A stretch of DNA of 64,000 nt from Renibacterium sp043789415 (GTDB lineage: Bacteria > Actinomycetota > Actinomycetes > Actinomycetales > Micrococcaceae), in assembly GCF_043789415.1 (NCBI RefSeq), contig NZ_JBDLLW010000001.1, positions 1,054,001 through 1,118,000 on the forward strand, given 5' to 3'. Each line of letters opens with the position of its first letter. Position 1 is the first letter of the stretch. The notes under the pieces were generated by a model that saw only the letters and a program-made list of their open reading frames with translations, was not told the DNA's origin and did no database searches. The position numbers and the translations under genes were made by a program. This document shows positions 1-8,034 of the stretch, one piece after another.

Positions 1-52
1 AGCGTCAGCCCCGGATTCAAGTCCGGCTGCCTTGAAGGAGCCCACTCTGCGT

Positions 53-1264
53 GTGAGAACACGCTGGGTGGGCTCCTTTGCATTGGCCTGGTTCGGCATC
101 TGGATGGCGCAACTGACCCCGGTGCAGTTATTGCTTCCCGCGCAGGTCGAAGCCCGGCTCAACACGAGCGACTGGCTGGCCAATGTGCAGGGCTTCGGAA
201 TGATCTCCGGTCTTGCTGCGGTATGCGCACTGATCGCTTACCCGCTCACCGGTGCACTCTCGGACCGCACCACTGGTCGCTGGGGCCGACGTCGTCCCTG
301 GATCCTGGCCGGTAGCCTGGTTTTCGCGCTTTCGCTGCTCGGTCTCGGCTGCCAAGAATCGCTCTGGGGCATCGGAGTGTTCTGGTGCCTGGCGATGATC
401 GGATTCTGCTTGCTCACCGCGGCCCTGACCGCCACCATCTCAGATCAGGTGCCGGTGGGGCAACGCGGTCTGGTCTCGGGGTGGATGTCAGCTCCCCAAG
501 CACTTGGAATCATCATTGGGCTGGTGCTGGTCACGGTGTTGGAAACCGGAGCGCTGCTGGGCTATGCCCTGCTCGGAGCGCTACTCGTGCTCTGCGCGCT
601 ACCTTTCCTGCTGTTGATTCCAGATGCCCCGCTTCCTCGGGGCAGCCTTCCGAAGTTGAATCTCCGCACTCTGATCGAGGGTTTCTGGATCAGTCCCCGG
701 CAGTTCCCTGATTTCGGCTGGACACTCCTGAGCAGAGTGCTCACCAACCTGGGCAATGCTTTGGGCACCTCACTATTGCTCTACTTCCTGCAGTTCGGGC
801 TGCATCGTCAGCACGCCGAGGATGATTTGATCCTGCTCACTGCCGTCTACATGGTGTTGGTGATTGTGGCTTCGCTCTTGCTCGGCGGTCTTTCCGACCG
901 GCTCGGCCGTCGGAAGATCTTTGTCATCATCTCCTCGCTGCTGCAATCACTCGCGGCCGTATTGCTCATTCTGAACCCGGATTTCAGCTCAGCACTCTTT
1001 GCTGCTGCCCTACTCGGAGCGGGTTATGGCTGCTTTCTCTCGGTCGATCAGGCTCTGGCCACTCAGGTGCTGCCGGATCCGGCCTCCCGGGGTAAGGATC
1101 TGGGCATTATGAACATCGCGCTCACCGTGCCCCAGGCGGCTGCCCCGTTGCTCGGTGCCTGGGTGATCAGTGCCGTCGGCGGCTTCACCGGCCTGTTCAT
1201 CCTCTCCTCGCTCTTCGCCCTCGCGGGCGCGCTTACCGTTCTGAAAGTCAAGGAGGTCCGTTGA
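53..1264 (+). CDS. MFS transporter, probably for sugars or glucosides
   Basis: A 403-residue integral membrane protein with about twelve hydrophobic segments. It carries two copies of the major facilitator loop motif: GALSDRTTGRWGRRRPW after the second helix and GGLSDRLGRRK in the second half. The family couples solute movement to an ion gradient in the inner membrane. I prefer the GTG start at 53, with AAGGAG about 12 bases upstream, over an in-frame TTG at 32 that has no ribosome site. The stop overlaps the next gene's ATG (TGATG at 1262-1266), so translation is coupled to a GH1 beta-glucosidase. That coupling suggests uptake of a beta-glucoside or disaccharide; the substrate is inference. 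A reading frame entering from the left edge stops at position 35 and may be the tail of an upstream gene. Confidence 0.85.
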   Translation: MRTRWVGSFALAWFGIWMAQLTPVQLLLPAQVEARLNTSDWLANVQGFGMISGLAAVCALIAYPLTGALSDRTTGRWGRRRPWILAGSLVFALSLLGLGCQESLWGIGVFWCLAMIGFCLLTAALTATISDQVPVGQRGLVSGWMSAPQALGIIIGLVLVTVLETGALLGYALLGALLVLCALPFLLLIPDAPLPRGSLPKLNLRTLIEGFWISPRQFPDFGWTLLSRVLTNLGNALGTSLLLYFLQFGLHRQHAEDDLILLTAVYMVLVIVASLLLGGLSDRLGRRKIFVIISSLLQSLAAVLLILNPDFSSALFAAALLGAGYGCFLSVDQALATQVLPDPASRGKDLGIMNIALTVPQAAAPLLGAWVISAVGGFTGLFILSSLFALAGALTVLKVKEVR

Positions 1265-2667
1265 TGGAAGCCGAAGAACTAGCCCTGCGAGTGCCGAAGG
1301 GGTTCCGATTCGGGGTGGCCACCGCCGCCTTCCAGATCGAAGGCGCAGTCAGAGAAGATGGCCGAGGCCTCAGTGGCTGGGATGACTTTACCCGGCAGCC
1401 CGGCAGAATCCTGAACGGAGACACCGCCGATACAGCAGACGACCATTACCATCGAGTCGCCGAGGATCTAACGCTGATGAAGCGACTCGGCGTGGATGCC
1501 TACCGTTTCTCGATCTCCTGGCCGCGAGTGATCCCTGACGGAGGCCATCGGGTCAACGCTGCGGGTCTCGCCTTCTATGATCGGCTGGTCGATCAGCTAC
1601 TGGAAGCCGGGATCTCCCCGACCGCAACGCTCTATCACTGGGATACTCCACTGCCACTTGAGCAGGCCGGCGGCTGGCTGAACCGGAACACCGCGGAACG
1701 CTTGGCGGAATACGCCTCGGTGCTGGGTAGCGCGCTGGGAGACCGCGTGGATCAGTGGATCACGCTCAATGAGCCCGCCACGGTGACGCTGCTCGGCTAT
1801 GGTCTGGGTGTTCACGCGCCGGGTAAAGCCCTGCTCTTCGACGGCCTGCCGAGTGCTCACCACCAGTTGCTGGCCCATGGCCTGGCCGCTCAAGCACTCC
1901 GAGCAGCCGGCGTCAAAGGCGGGATCGGGGTGACTAATGTGCATATGCCGGTAGTCCCGGCCAGCGATTCCGCGGAGGATGCGCTCTTCGCACAGCTTTT
2001 CGATCTGCTACAGAACCGGATCTACGCGGATCCGGTACTGCTGGGTCACTATCCTGAAGTTTCGGGGCCCCTGGCGGAGATCTTTGCTGCGCTCTCGGAG
2101 CAGTCCGCCGAAGATCTGGCGATCATCCATCAGCCGCTGGATTTCTATGGTCTGAACTACTATGCACCGGCGAAGATCGCCGCCGGAGGTGGTATTGCCA
2201 CCGGCAATAGCGAGGAAGCTGCCGCGATGTCGGGATTGCCGTTCCGCCTTGAATCCTGGCCGGATCACCCGGTGACCGCCTTCGATTGGCCGGTGGTGCC
2301 TGAGTACTTCGGCGTCGCTCTGACCGAGCAGGTCGAGCGCTATGGTCAGGCGCTGCCGCCGGTTTACATCACTGAGAACGGCACCAGTTGCTTCGATCAG
2401 TTAGCGGACGGTGAAGTAGCTGATCAGGCGCGGATCGACTATCTCGCGGGACATCTGGCTGCGGCCTTCGAAGCCACCGCTCCCGGAGGACCGGCCTCAG
2501 CGATGGATCTCCGCGGTTACTACTGCTGGAGCCTGCTGGATAATTTCGAATGGGCGGCAGGGTATTCGCAACGGTTCGGCCTGGTCTATGTGGACTTCGA
2601 GACCCTAACTCGTACGCCTAAGAAATCCTACGACTGGTACCGCCGACTGATTGCCGCGAGCAGATAG
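1264..2667 (+). CDS. GH1 family beta-glucosidase
   Basis: A 467-residue cytoplasmic glycoside hydrolase family 1 enzyme of normal length for the family. It opens with the typical FRFGVATAAFQIEGA segment. The acid/base motif ITLNEP places the catalytic glutamate near residue 170, and the nucleophile motif YITENG places the second near residue 371. The SWPRV and YCWSLLDNFEWAAGY segments match the active-site wall of the family. GH1 enzymes release beta-linked glucose, galactose or related sugars from disaccharides and aryl-glucosides with retention. The ATG at 1264 overlaps the transporter stop and has AAGGAGGT just upstream, inside the transporter's last codons. No signal peptide is seen, so imported sugars are probably cleaved inside. 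Exact sugar specificity cannot be read from the sequence. Confidence 0.93.
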   Translation: MEAEELALRVPKGFRFGVATAAFQIEGAVREDGRGLSGWDDFTRQPGRILNGDTADTADDHYHRVAEDLTLMKRLGVDAYRFSISWPRVIPDGGHRVNAAGLAFYDRLVDQLLEAGISPTATLYHWDTPLPLEQAGGWLNRNTAERLAEYASVLGSALGDRVDQWITLNEPATVTLLGYGLGVHAPGKALLFDGLPSAHHQLLAHGLAAQALRAAGVKGGIGVTNVHMPVVPASDSAEDALFAQLFDLLQNRIYADPVLLGHYPEVSGPLAEIFAALSEQSAEDLAIIHQPLDFYGLNYYAPAKIAAGGGIATGNSEEAAAMSGLPFRLESWPDHPVTAFDWPVVPEYFGVALTEQVERYGQALPPVYITENGTSCFDQLADGEVADQARIDYLAGHLAAAFEATAPGGPASAMDLRGYYCWSLLDNFEWAAGYSQRFGLVYVDFETLTRTPKKSYDWYRRLIAASR

Positions 2668-2672
2668 CCTTG

Positions 2673-2801
2673 CTACTCGCCGCGATTGGAGCGACGAATC
2701 CGCTTGAACCTATCGATCTCACGGCTGAAGGTCTTGCGCAAGGTGAACCCCACGGCTACCACCACCACGACGACGACGATCAAGAAGATCCACCAACCCA
2801 T
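2673..2801 (-). CDS. 42-residue single-pass membrane protein
   Basis: A short frame starts ATG at 2801 with GGGAGCGG just upstream and ends in TAG. The protein begins MGWWIFLIVVVVVVVAVGF, one strong transmembrane helix, followed by a basic cytoplasmic tail rich in K and R (LRKTFSREIDRFKRIRRS). It lies 14 bases after the stop of the 1,220-residue membrane protein, in the same direction, so the two are probably co-transcribed. Small one-helix proteins of this kind often bind and tune larger membrane complexes, but no family is recognised. The ribosome site, the operon position and the clear helix-plus-positive-tail architecture argue that it is real. Confidence 0.6.
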   Translation of the reverse strand: MGWWIFLIVVVVVVVAVGFTLRKTFSREIDRFKRIRRSNRGE

Positions 2802-2815
2802 TGCCCGCTCCCACC

Positions 2816-5800
2816 TCAGTTTGTGCTGTTTTCAGTCTGCTCAGCCTCCAGCCTATCCCCTGCTCGGGGTGCACTGCGCAGCAGCCGCCAGATCACTAGC
2901 GCTATCAGGACGACGGCGATCGTCGCAAGCAAGAGGAAAGTCAGGCCGCGCAACCACCACAGGGTGGCAGCCAGAATGCCCACTGCACCCCAGATGGTAC
3001 CCAGCCGCTGGCTGAGTACCAAGCCTGCGGCCAGCAGCACAGCGAAGCCGATCAGAGCAGCGATCTGCTGCCCGACGTCACCACTCGCAGTAGTGCTCAG
3101 GGCGGCGAGGCTCAGGAAGCCGGCGGCTGTCCCGAACCACCACTGGCCCTGATTCCAGGTCTTGGCCAGCTGATGATATCCGGCGACCAGCGCCGCAGTG
3201 ACAGCCCACCAGAGCAGAATCCAGAATGGTCCTGGAACCTCGACACTGGCGAAGATCCCCCGCAATAAACCGAGTGAGGCGATTGGCACCGAAATCTGGA
3301 TGGCCACCGGCCGCCACTTCGGAGCAGTTTCTCTGCAACCCAAACCGAGACAGCACAGCAAGCTCAGCGCGGCGGCCAAGGCGGTGCCATCAAAACTGAA
3401 GGCAACGCTCAGGGCGATCAGGGCGAAGATGCCGAGCACGCTGAGCACAGACCAGCGTCGCACCGGATCGAGTCTCCCCCGCACTATCAAACGGAGTCCG
3501 TAAAGCACCAGCAGACTCAGCCAGAGAGCGATCAAAGCCCGCCAGGCGACGGCCAGTTCGAACACCTGGTTAAGTTCCGTGGCGAGCCGGACGCTCAGTA
3601 GGACGACGGTGACCGCCCCACCGGCAAATGCCCAAGCCTGGTTCTGCACAGCAGAGAAGGTGAAACAGGAAACCGTAGCCACAGCCACCAATCCGGTCAG
3701 CACCCAGCTGGATTGATAATTTCCGGAAAGCGCGAAACCTATGCTGAGGAACAACCCGGCCGAAGCCGGCCAAGCCCAGCGGAGCGCACCAGAAAGCGAA
3801 ACCCGCAATCCCCAGCTCAGGAGAATCGCGAGTAGAGCGAGCAAAGCGTAGCTCAGACCCTGAGCATCCTTGCTGAGAATCGGTTCGGCAAGGAAACTGC
3901 CACCCCGCAATGAGAGGCCCGCTCCGGCGAAGAACACCAGTCCAGCCACCGCCACCGCTACTAGATAGACGGCACCGTCGAGCTTGAGCGGCCATTGAGC
4001 CACTGCTGCCCCAGCCGCAAGGCCGAAGATGGCGATCAGCAAGACCCAGCGCTCAATGCTCTCGCCCGCTAGTAGCGTTCCCGCGGCATAGCACAGCGGG
4101 TTGAGCAGCATCAGTGCGAGAATGAGCGAGGCAGTGGCCTGCTGCCAGGGTTCGCTGCGGAACAACCAGCTCAGCAACAATTGGCCGAGCAAGACCGCGG
4201 TGAGCAGCAGCCAGAGGAACTCACGGTTTCGACTCAAATCCCAACCTGCTGCGAGCACCGCAATGCTGAGTGCAACTCTGCTCAGCAGGAGGTAACCAGC
4301 GCGGAAGCGCTGACGTTGATCGCCGATCCGCAGTAGAAGCGCGTACCCGCCCAGAACCGCACTGAATGCCGCGAGTTCGATCCCATGACTGCAACGCAGC
4401 AGAGCCAGCGCTGCCAAGACAGCCGGTGCCAAGAATTCTAGGCTGCGAGAATGCTGCCAGCGCCTCCGGCTGAGCAGCGCGCTCACCACCGCGGCGATCC
4501 CGAGCATCGCACTGGAGAGCCACACTGCTGAGAGGGAGAAGTCGGTTGGCGAGGAGTTGTCTCTCAAGCTCAAGCCAAAGGTCGTCAGAAAAGCTAAAGC
4601 AGCCCAGCACCAGGTCAATGGCTCGGCACCCCGACCGGGCCTGCCGATGAAGATGAGTAGGCCTTCCAAGAGCAGCTGCAGGCACAGCATGAAGGTCAAG
4701 AGCAGTGGAATGAGCAGCCATGCATCCTTGACGCCTTGCAGCGCTGGAAGCTCGAGGAGCGCCATCGCACCCACCGGTACCATCACAATCAGCAGAATCC
4801 GTGAAGACAGTAAGTAAGTGGCTTGATCCTGTTCGCGATTCCGCCGATACCCGCCAAGCCACCGATAAACCGTATAAGCCAGGCTGACCGTCAGGAGCAC
4901 CTCGGCCCGCCACGCCCCCAGCCAAGGGAAGAGCAATAAGGCCAAGACAACGGGCACCAACGGCAACCAGAAATCTGCCCGACGCCTGCCCAGGGCAAAA
5001 ATGCAACTGGTGAGCAAGGCCAGCAGGCTTGGAAGCAACCGATCAGCACCGCGCTCAGTGATCATCAGGCTACCTGACCAGAGCAAGGCAGCCAGCTGAC
5101 CGAGCCCGAAGGTGGCGTAGAAAACGGCGTCGAGTCGATCGAGTCCGCCAACTGTTCGGCCTATTGAACCGCCCAGCCAAGCTCGCACCCGCTCCGCGGC
5201 GAAGCTATCCAGAACCAGCTGAATCGAGGTGAGCAGCACCAAGGCGGCAAGGAACTGTTCTAGATGGCCACTGAGCCACCATGCACCGTAAGCAGCGGTC
5301 AGAGTGAGGGCGGCGCGCAAGCCTAGATAGCTCGACCAGCGCCGCTCAGTGCCGGAGACCAGCAACAGAACGAGATAGTAGAGCGAAGCGCAGGCCAGTA
5401 CCAAAGTGTGTTCCGTTGCATTGAGCCCCGCCAGGAACAGCACCGACACCACCATGATGCCCGGCACTAGAAAGCTTTCCAGTTGATGCAAAGGACGGAG
5501 GTAAAGCGGCAGAACCCAGTTCGGCCTCAGCTTGCGGAGCGCGGTCAGCAAGGCAGCTAACAACATCATGGCCACGAAGTACCAGATCAGAGCACTGCCG
5601 ACGAGCGCCAATCCCGCCCAGCTACTGGAAATCAGAAAACTCAGTGACAGCCAGGCCACGACCTTGCTATTGAGTCGAAGCGCCGCAAAAAGATAAGCAA
5701 TCGTGCCGGTCAACGAGGTGAGCAGCCAGCACAGAGCCGCGTTCGGAATCGCCAGGAGGTAACTAGCGACGCCGGCCACCGGCACCAGAGCCAGTCCGGT

Positions 5801-6478
5801 TCCGGTGAAGGCCAGGGCGGCGGGCCGCAGCCTCGGGGTTTTCGTATGCAAGACGAGCCCTGCCAGATAGAACAGTGCAGTAACCACCCAGAGACCGACG
5901 AGCCTGAACACCGGCGGAATATCCAAGCTCAAGCCGAGGGCTGCCGATCCCAGGATCAGCAGGCTGGCCGCATAGAGCGTCACGTTGATATTGACTCGTT
6001 CTCGCTTTGCCTTACGCTCCGCAGCGAGGCGGGCGAGTTGTTCCTGATCCAGCGGCTGCGGCATAGCGAACTGCGGAGCCAAGTGCTGCCCTGACGCGGC
6101 GGGAATCCTTGGCTGAGCCAGGGGTTGGCCCACGGGCGCTGCAGAGTAGAAAGGCTGCTGGGCGCCCAGCGTCCGGGCGGGGAGGTACTGAGCTAGCGGC
6201 TGTTGGGCCGGAGTTTGCTGGTTTACCGCCTGCGGGAATGGCGGCTGCTGCAACGACGGATACTGCTGAGTGGCAGGTTGTTGCACCGGGGGTTGGGGTG
6301 CCTGAGGATATTGAACCTGAGTTTGCCGCTGAACCGGCATCTGTTGAGCAGAAGAACTGCTGCTCGGAGGAAGACCGGCTGTCCGCATCGCCTGATCCCA
6401 ACCGGCTCGGTGCCCCTCCAGGTAGCCGCGTTGATAGGCGTCTTGATACCCGACCGGGTTTGGCCCCTGATGTGCCAT
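2816..6478 (-). CDS. Very large polytopic membrane protein, function unknown
   Basis: A 1,220-residue protein. Residues 1-150 are soluble and rich in proline, glutamine and serine; they start with a tyrosine/glycine-rich segment (GYQDAYQRGYLEGHRAGW). From about residue 160 to the end there is a near-continuous run of hydrophobic helices, roughly thirty or more, with short charged loops and no visible catalytic motif. It resembles the large many-helix DUF2339/DUF2157-type proteins in layout only; I cannot assign a family. The ATG at 6478 has GGAGGAAC seven bases upstream. A 42-residue one-helix protein follows in the same transcript. A perfect palindrome lies 77-109 bases upstream of the start and may control it. 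The membrane location is clear; the role is unknown. Confidence 0.85.
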   Translation of the reverse strand: MAHQGPNPVGYQDAYQRGYLEGHRAGWDQAMRTAGLPPSSSSSAQQMPVQRQTQVQYPQAPQPPVQQPATQQYPSLQQPPFPQAVNQQTPAQQPLAQYLPARTLGAQQPFYSAAPVGQPLAQPRIPAASGQHLAPQFAMPQPLDQEQLARLAAERKAKRERVNINVTLYAASLLILGSAALGLSLDIPPVFRLVGLWVVTALFYLAGLVLHTKTPRLRPAALAFTGTGLALVPVAGVASYLLAIPNAALCWLLTSLTGTIAYLFAALRLNSKVVAWLSLSFLISSSWAGLALVGSALIWYFVAMMLLAALLTALRKLRPNWVLPLYLRPLHQLESFLVPGIMVVSVLFLAGLNATEHTLVLACASLYYLVLLLVSGTERRWSSYLGLRAALTLTAAYGAWWLSGHLEQFLAALVLLTSIQLVLDSFAAERVRAWLGGSIGRTVGGLDRLDAVFYATFGLGQLAALLWSGSLMITERGADRLLPSLLALLTSCIFALGRRRADFWLPLVPVVLALLLFPWLGAWRAEVLLTVSLAYTVYRWLGGYRRNREQDQATYLLSSRILLIVMVPVGAMALLELPALQGVKDAWLLIPLLLTFMLCLQLLLEGLLIFIGRPGRGAEPLTWCWAALAFLTTFGLSLRDNSSPTDFSLSAVWLSSAMLGIAAVVSALLSRRRWQHSRSLEFLAPAVLAALALLRCSHGIELAAFSAVLGGYALLLRIGDQRQRFRAGYLLLSRVALSIAVLAAGWDLSRNREFLWLLLTAVLLGQLLLSWLFRSEPWQQATASLILALMLLNPLCYAAGTLLAGESIERWVLLIAIFGLAAGAAVAQWPLKLDGAVYLVAVAVAGLVFFAGAGLSLRGGSFLAEPILSKDAQGLSYALLALLAILLSWGLRVSLSGALRWAWPASAGLFLSIGFALSGNYQSSWVLTGLVAVATVSCFTFSAVQNQAWAFAGGAVTVVLLSVRLATELNQVFELAVAWRALIALWLSLLVLYGLRLIVRGRLDPVRRWSVLSVLGIFALIALSVAFSFDGTALAAALSLLCCLGLGCRETAPKWRPVAIQISVPIASLGLLRGIFASVEVPGPFWILLWWAVTAALVAGYHQLAKTWNQGQWWFGTAAGFLSLAALSTTASGDVGQQIAALIGFAVLLAAGLVLSQRLGTIWGAVGILAATLWWLRGLTFLLLATIAVVLIALVIWRLLRSAPRAGDRLEAEQTENSTN

Positions 6479-6554
6479 CTCAGTTCCTCCGTTCAGCGTG
6501 CGGCGTCCTGAACCGCGAAACCCACCACTGAAGGCAGCCCTCGGCTAATTCTTC

Positions 6555-6587
6555 AATAGTTTTATACATTTAGTGTATAAAACTATT
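6555..6587. promoter_or_regulatory. Perfect 14-bp inverted repeat upstream of the large membrane protein gene
   Basis: AATAGTTTTATACA at 6555-6568 is perfectly repeated in inverse at 6574-6587, with a five-base centre. The element is AT-rich in GC-rich surroundings and contains -10-like TATA sequences on both strands. It sits between the tuf terminator and the start of the 1,220-residue protein gene. Operator for a dimeric repressor is the simplest reading. A weak hairpin in the mRNA leader is the alternative. Confidence 0.6.
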
Positions 6588-6653
6588 TCTAATCTACCTA
6601 GACTCCACTTCGCTCGAGAGCGAATTGTTATAGAAGAAGACCGATCGAGCACA

Positions 6654-6689
6654 AGAAAGCCCCGCCCGGAGAACCGGACGGGGCTTTCT
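6654..6689 (-). terminator. tuf transcription terminator
   Basis: A 16-base stem (6654-6669 with 6674-6689) with a four-base loop lies 21 bases after the tuf stop. In the tuf mRNA sense the only irregularity is a G-U pair. The arm outer ends are AGAAAG/CTTTCT, so the downstream side is moderately T-rich. Probably works in the minus direction. Confidence 0.8.
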
Positions 6690-6710
6690 CAGAAGAACTT
6701 AGATCAGCAA

Positions 6711-7901
6711 TTACTTGATGATCTTGGTGACACGGCCCGAACCAACGGTACGGCCGCCTTCGCGGATAGCGAAGCCGAGGCCCTCTTCCATAGCGATCGG
6801 CTGGATGAGCTCAACGGTCATCTCAGTGTTATCGCCAGGCATGACCATTTCAGTGCCCTCGGGGAGGGTGATGACGCCGGTCACGTCGGTGGTGCGGAAG
6901 TAGAACTGCGGACGGTAGTTCGAGTAGAACGGGTTGTGACGTCCGCCTTCATCCTTGGACAGGATGTAGACGTTGGCCTCGAAGTCGGTGTGCGGGGTGA
7001 TGGAACCCGGCTTCACGACAACCTGGCCACGCTCGACGTCTTCACGCTTGATACCGCGCAGCAGCAGACCACAGTTCTCGCCTGCCCAGGCTTCGTCGAG
7101 CTGCTTGTGGAACATCTCGATACCGGTCACCGTGGTCTTCTGGACCGGGCGGATGCCGACGATCTCAACCTCGGAGTTGATAGCAAGGGTGCCACGCTCG
7201 GCGCGACCGGTCACCACGGTGCCACGACCGGTGATGGTGAACACGTCTTCGATCGGCATCAAGAACGGCTTGTCCTTGTCCCGGATCGGGTCCGGAACGC
7301 TCTCGTCGACAGCTTCCATCAATTCCTCAACGGACTTGACCCACTGCGGATCGCCTTCCAGGGCCTTCAGGCCGGAAACGCGAACAACCGGAGCGTTATC
7401 GCCATCGAAGTCCTGCGAGCTCAAGAGCTCACGAACTTCCATCTCGACCAAGTCGAGCAGTTCTTCGTCGTCAACCATGTCCGACTTGTTCAGCGCGACC
7501 AGCAGGTAGGGAACACCAACCTGGCGGGCGAGCAGAACGTGCTCACGGGTCTGAGCCATCGGGCCGTCAGTGGCGGCAACCACGAGGATCGCACCGTCCA
7601 TCTGAGCAGCACCGGTGATCATGTTCTTGATGTAGTCAGCGTGACCGGGAGCATCGACGTGTGCGTAGTGACGCTTTTCGGTCTGGTACTCGATGTGCGC
7701 GATGTTGATGGTGATACCGCGCTGGCGCTCTTCCGGCGCCGCGTCAATGGAACCGAAGTCCCGCTGCTCGTTGAGATCCGGGTACTTGTCTGCAAGCACC
7801 TTGGAAATGGCAGCCGTCAACGTGGTCTTGCCATGGTCAACGTGACCGATGGTGCCGATGTTAACGTGCGGCTTAGTCCGCTCGAACTTTGCCTTCGCCA
7901 C
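6711..7901 (-). CDS. tuf: Elongation factor Tu
   Basis: A 396-residue EF-Tu, the GTPase that carries aminoacyl-tRNA to the ribosome. The GTP-binding motifs are complete: GHVDHGKTT (P-loop), DAPGH (G3) and NKSD (G4). The effector threonine lies in the RGITINIAH segment, and the C-terminal barrels end in VGSGRVTKI. Length is normal for actinobacteria. The GTG start at 7901 has a strong AGGAGG five to six bases upstream. It is the last gene of the str cluster, 133 bases after fusA, and is followed by a clear terminator. The gap to fusA may hold a separate tuf promoter, as is common. Confidence 0.98.
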   Translation of the reverse strand: MAKAKFERTKPHVNIGTIGHVDHGKTTLTAAISKVLADKYPDLNEQRDFGSIDAAPEERQRGITINIAHIEYQTEKRHYAHVDAPGHADYIKNMITGAAQMDGAILVVAATDGPMAQTREHVLLARQVGVPYLLVALNKSDMVDDEELLDLVEMEVRELLSSQDFDGDNAPVVRVSGLKALEGDPQWVKSVEELMEAVDESVPDPIRDKDKPFLMPIEDVFTITGRGTVVTGRAERGTLAINSEVEIVGIRPVQKTTVTGIEMFHKQLDEAWAGENCGLLLRGIKREDVERGQVVVKPGSITPHTDFEANVYILSKDEGGRHNPFYSNYRPQFYFRTTDVTGVITLPEGTEMVMPGDNTEMTVELIQPIAMEEGLGFAIREGGRTVGSGRVTKIIK

Positions 7902-8034
7902 AGGTTCCTCCTAGAACGTTTATTCAGAAAACTTGCTATCAGGACGCTTTTCGTCACTGAAACCTAATCAAGTCTACTGGTGGTCAATGATTTGTTGAAA
8001 TTACGGGTTAGCGCAGGGTGAGTAAGCCTCTAGC

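Noticed and set aside
3..35. Tail of an upstream gene at the left edge
   Set aside because: A frame does run in and stop at 33-35, but ten codons are too few to support a call.
2670..3152. 160-codon plus-strand frame after the GH1 gene
   Set aside because: Overlaps the 3' end of the giant membrane protein gene and the 42-residue gene in antisense; histidine/aspartate runs come from the valine-rich helix on the other strand.
6573..7967. 464-codon plus-strand frame opposite tuf
   Set aside because: Shadow of EF-Tu; composition is typical of antisense translation and it spans the tuf terminator.
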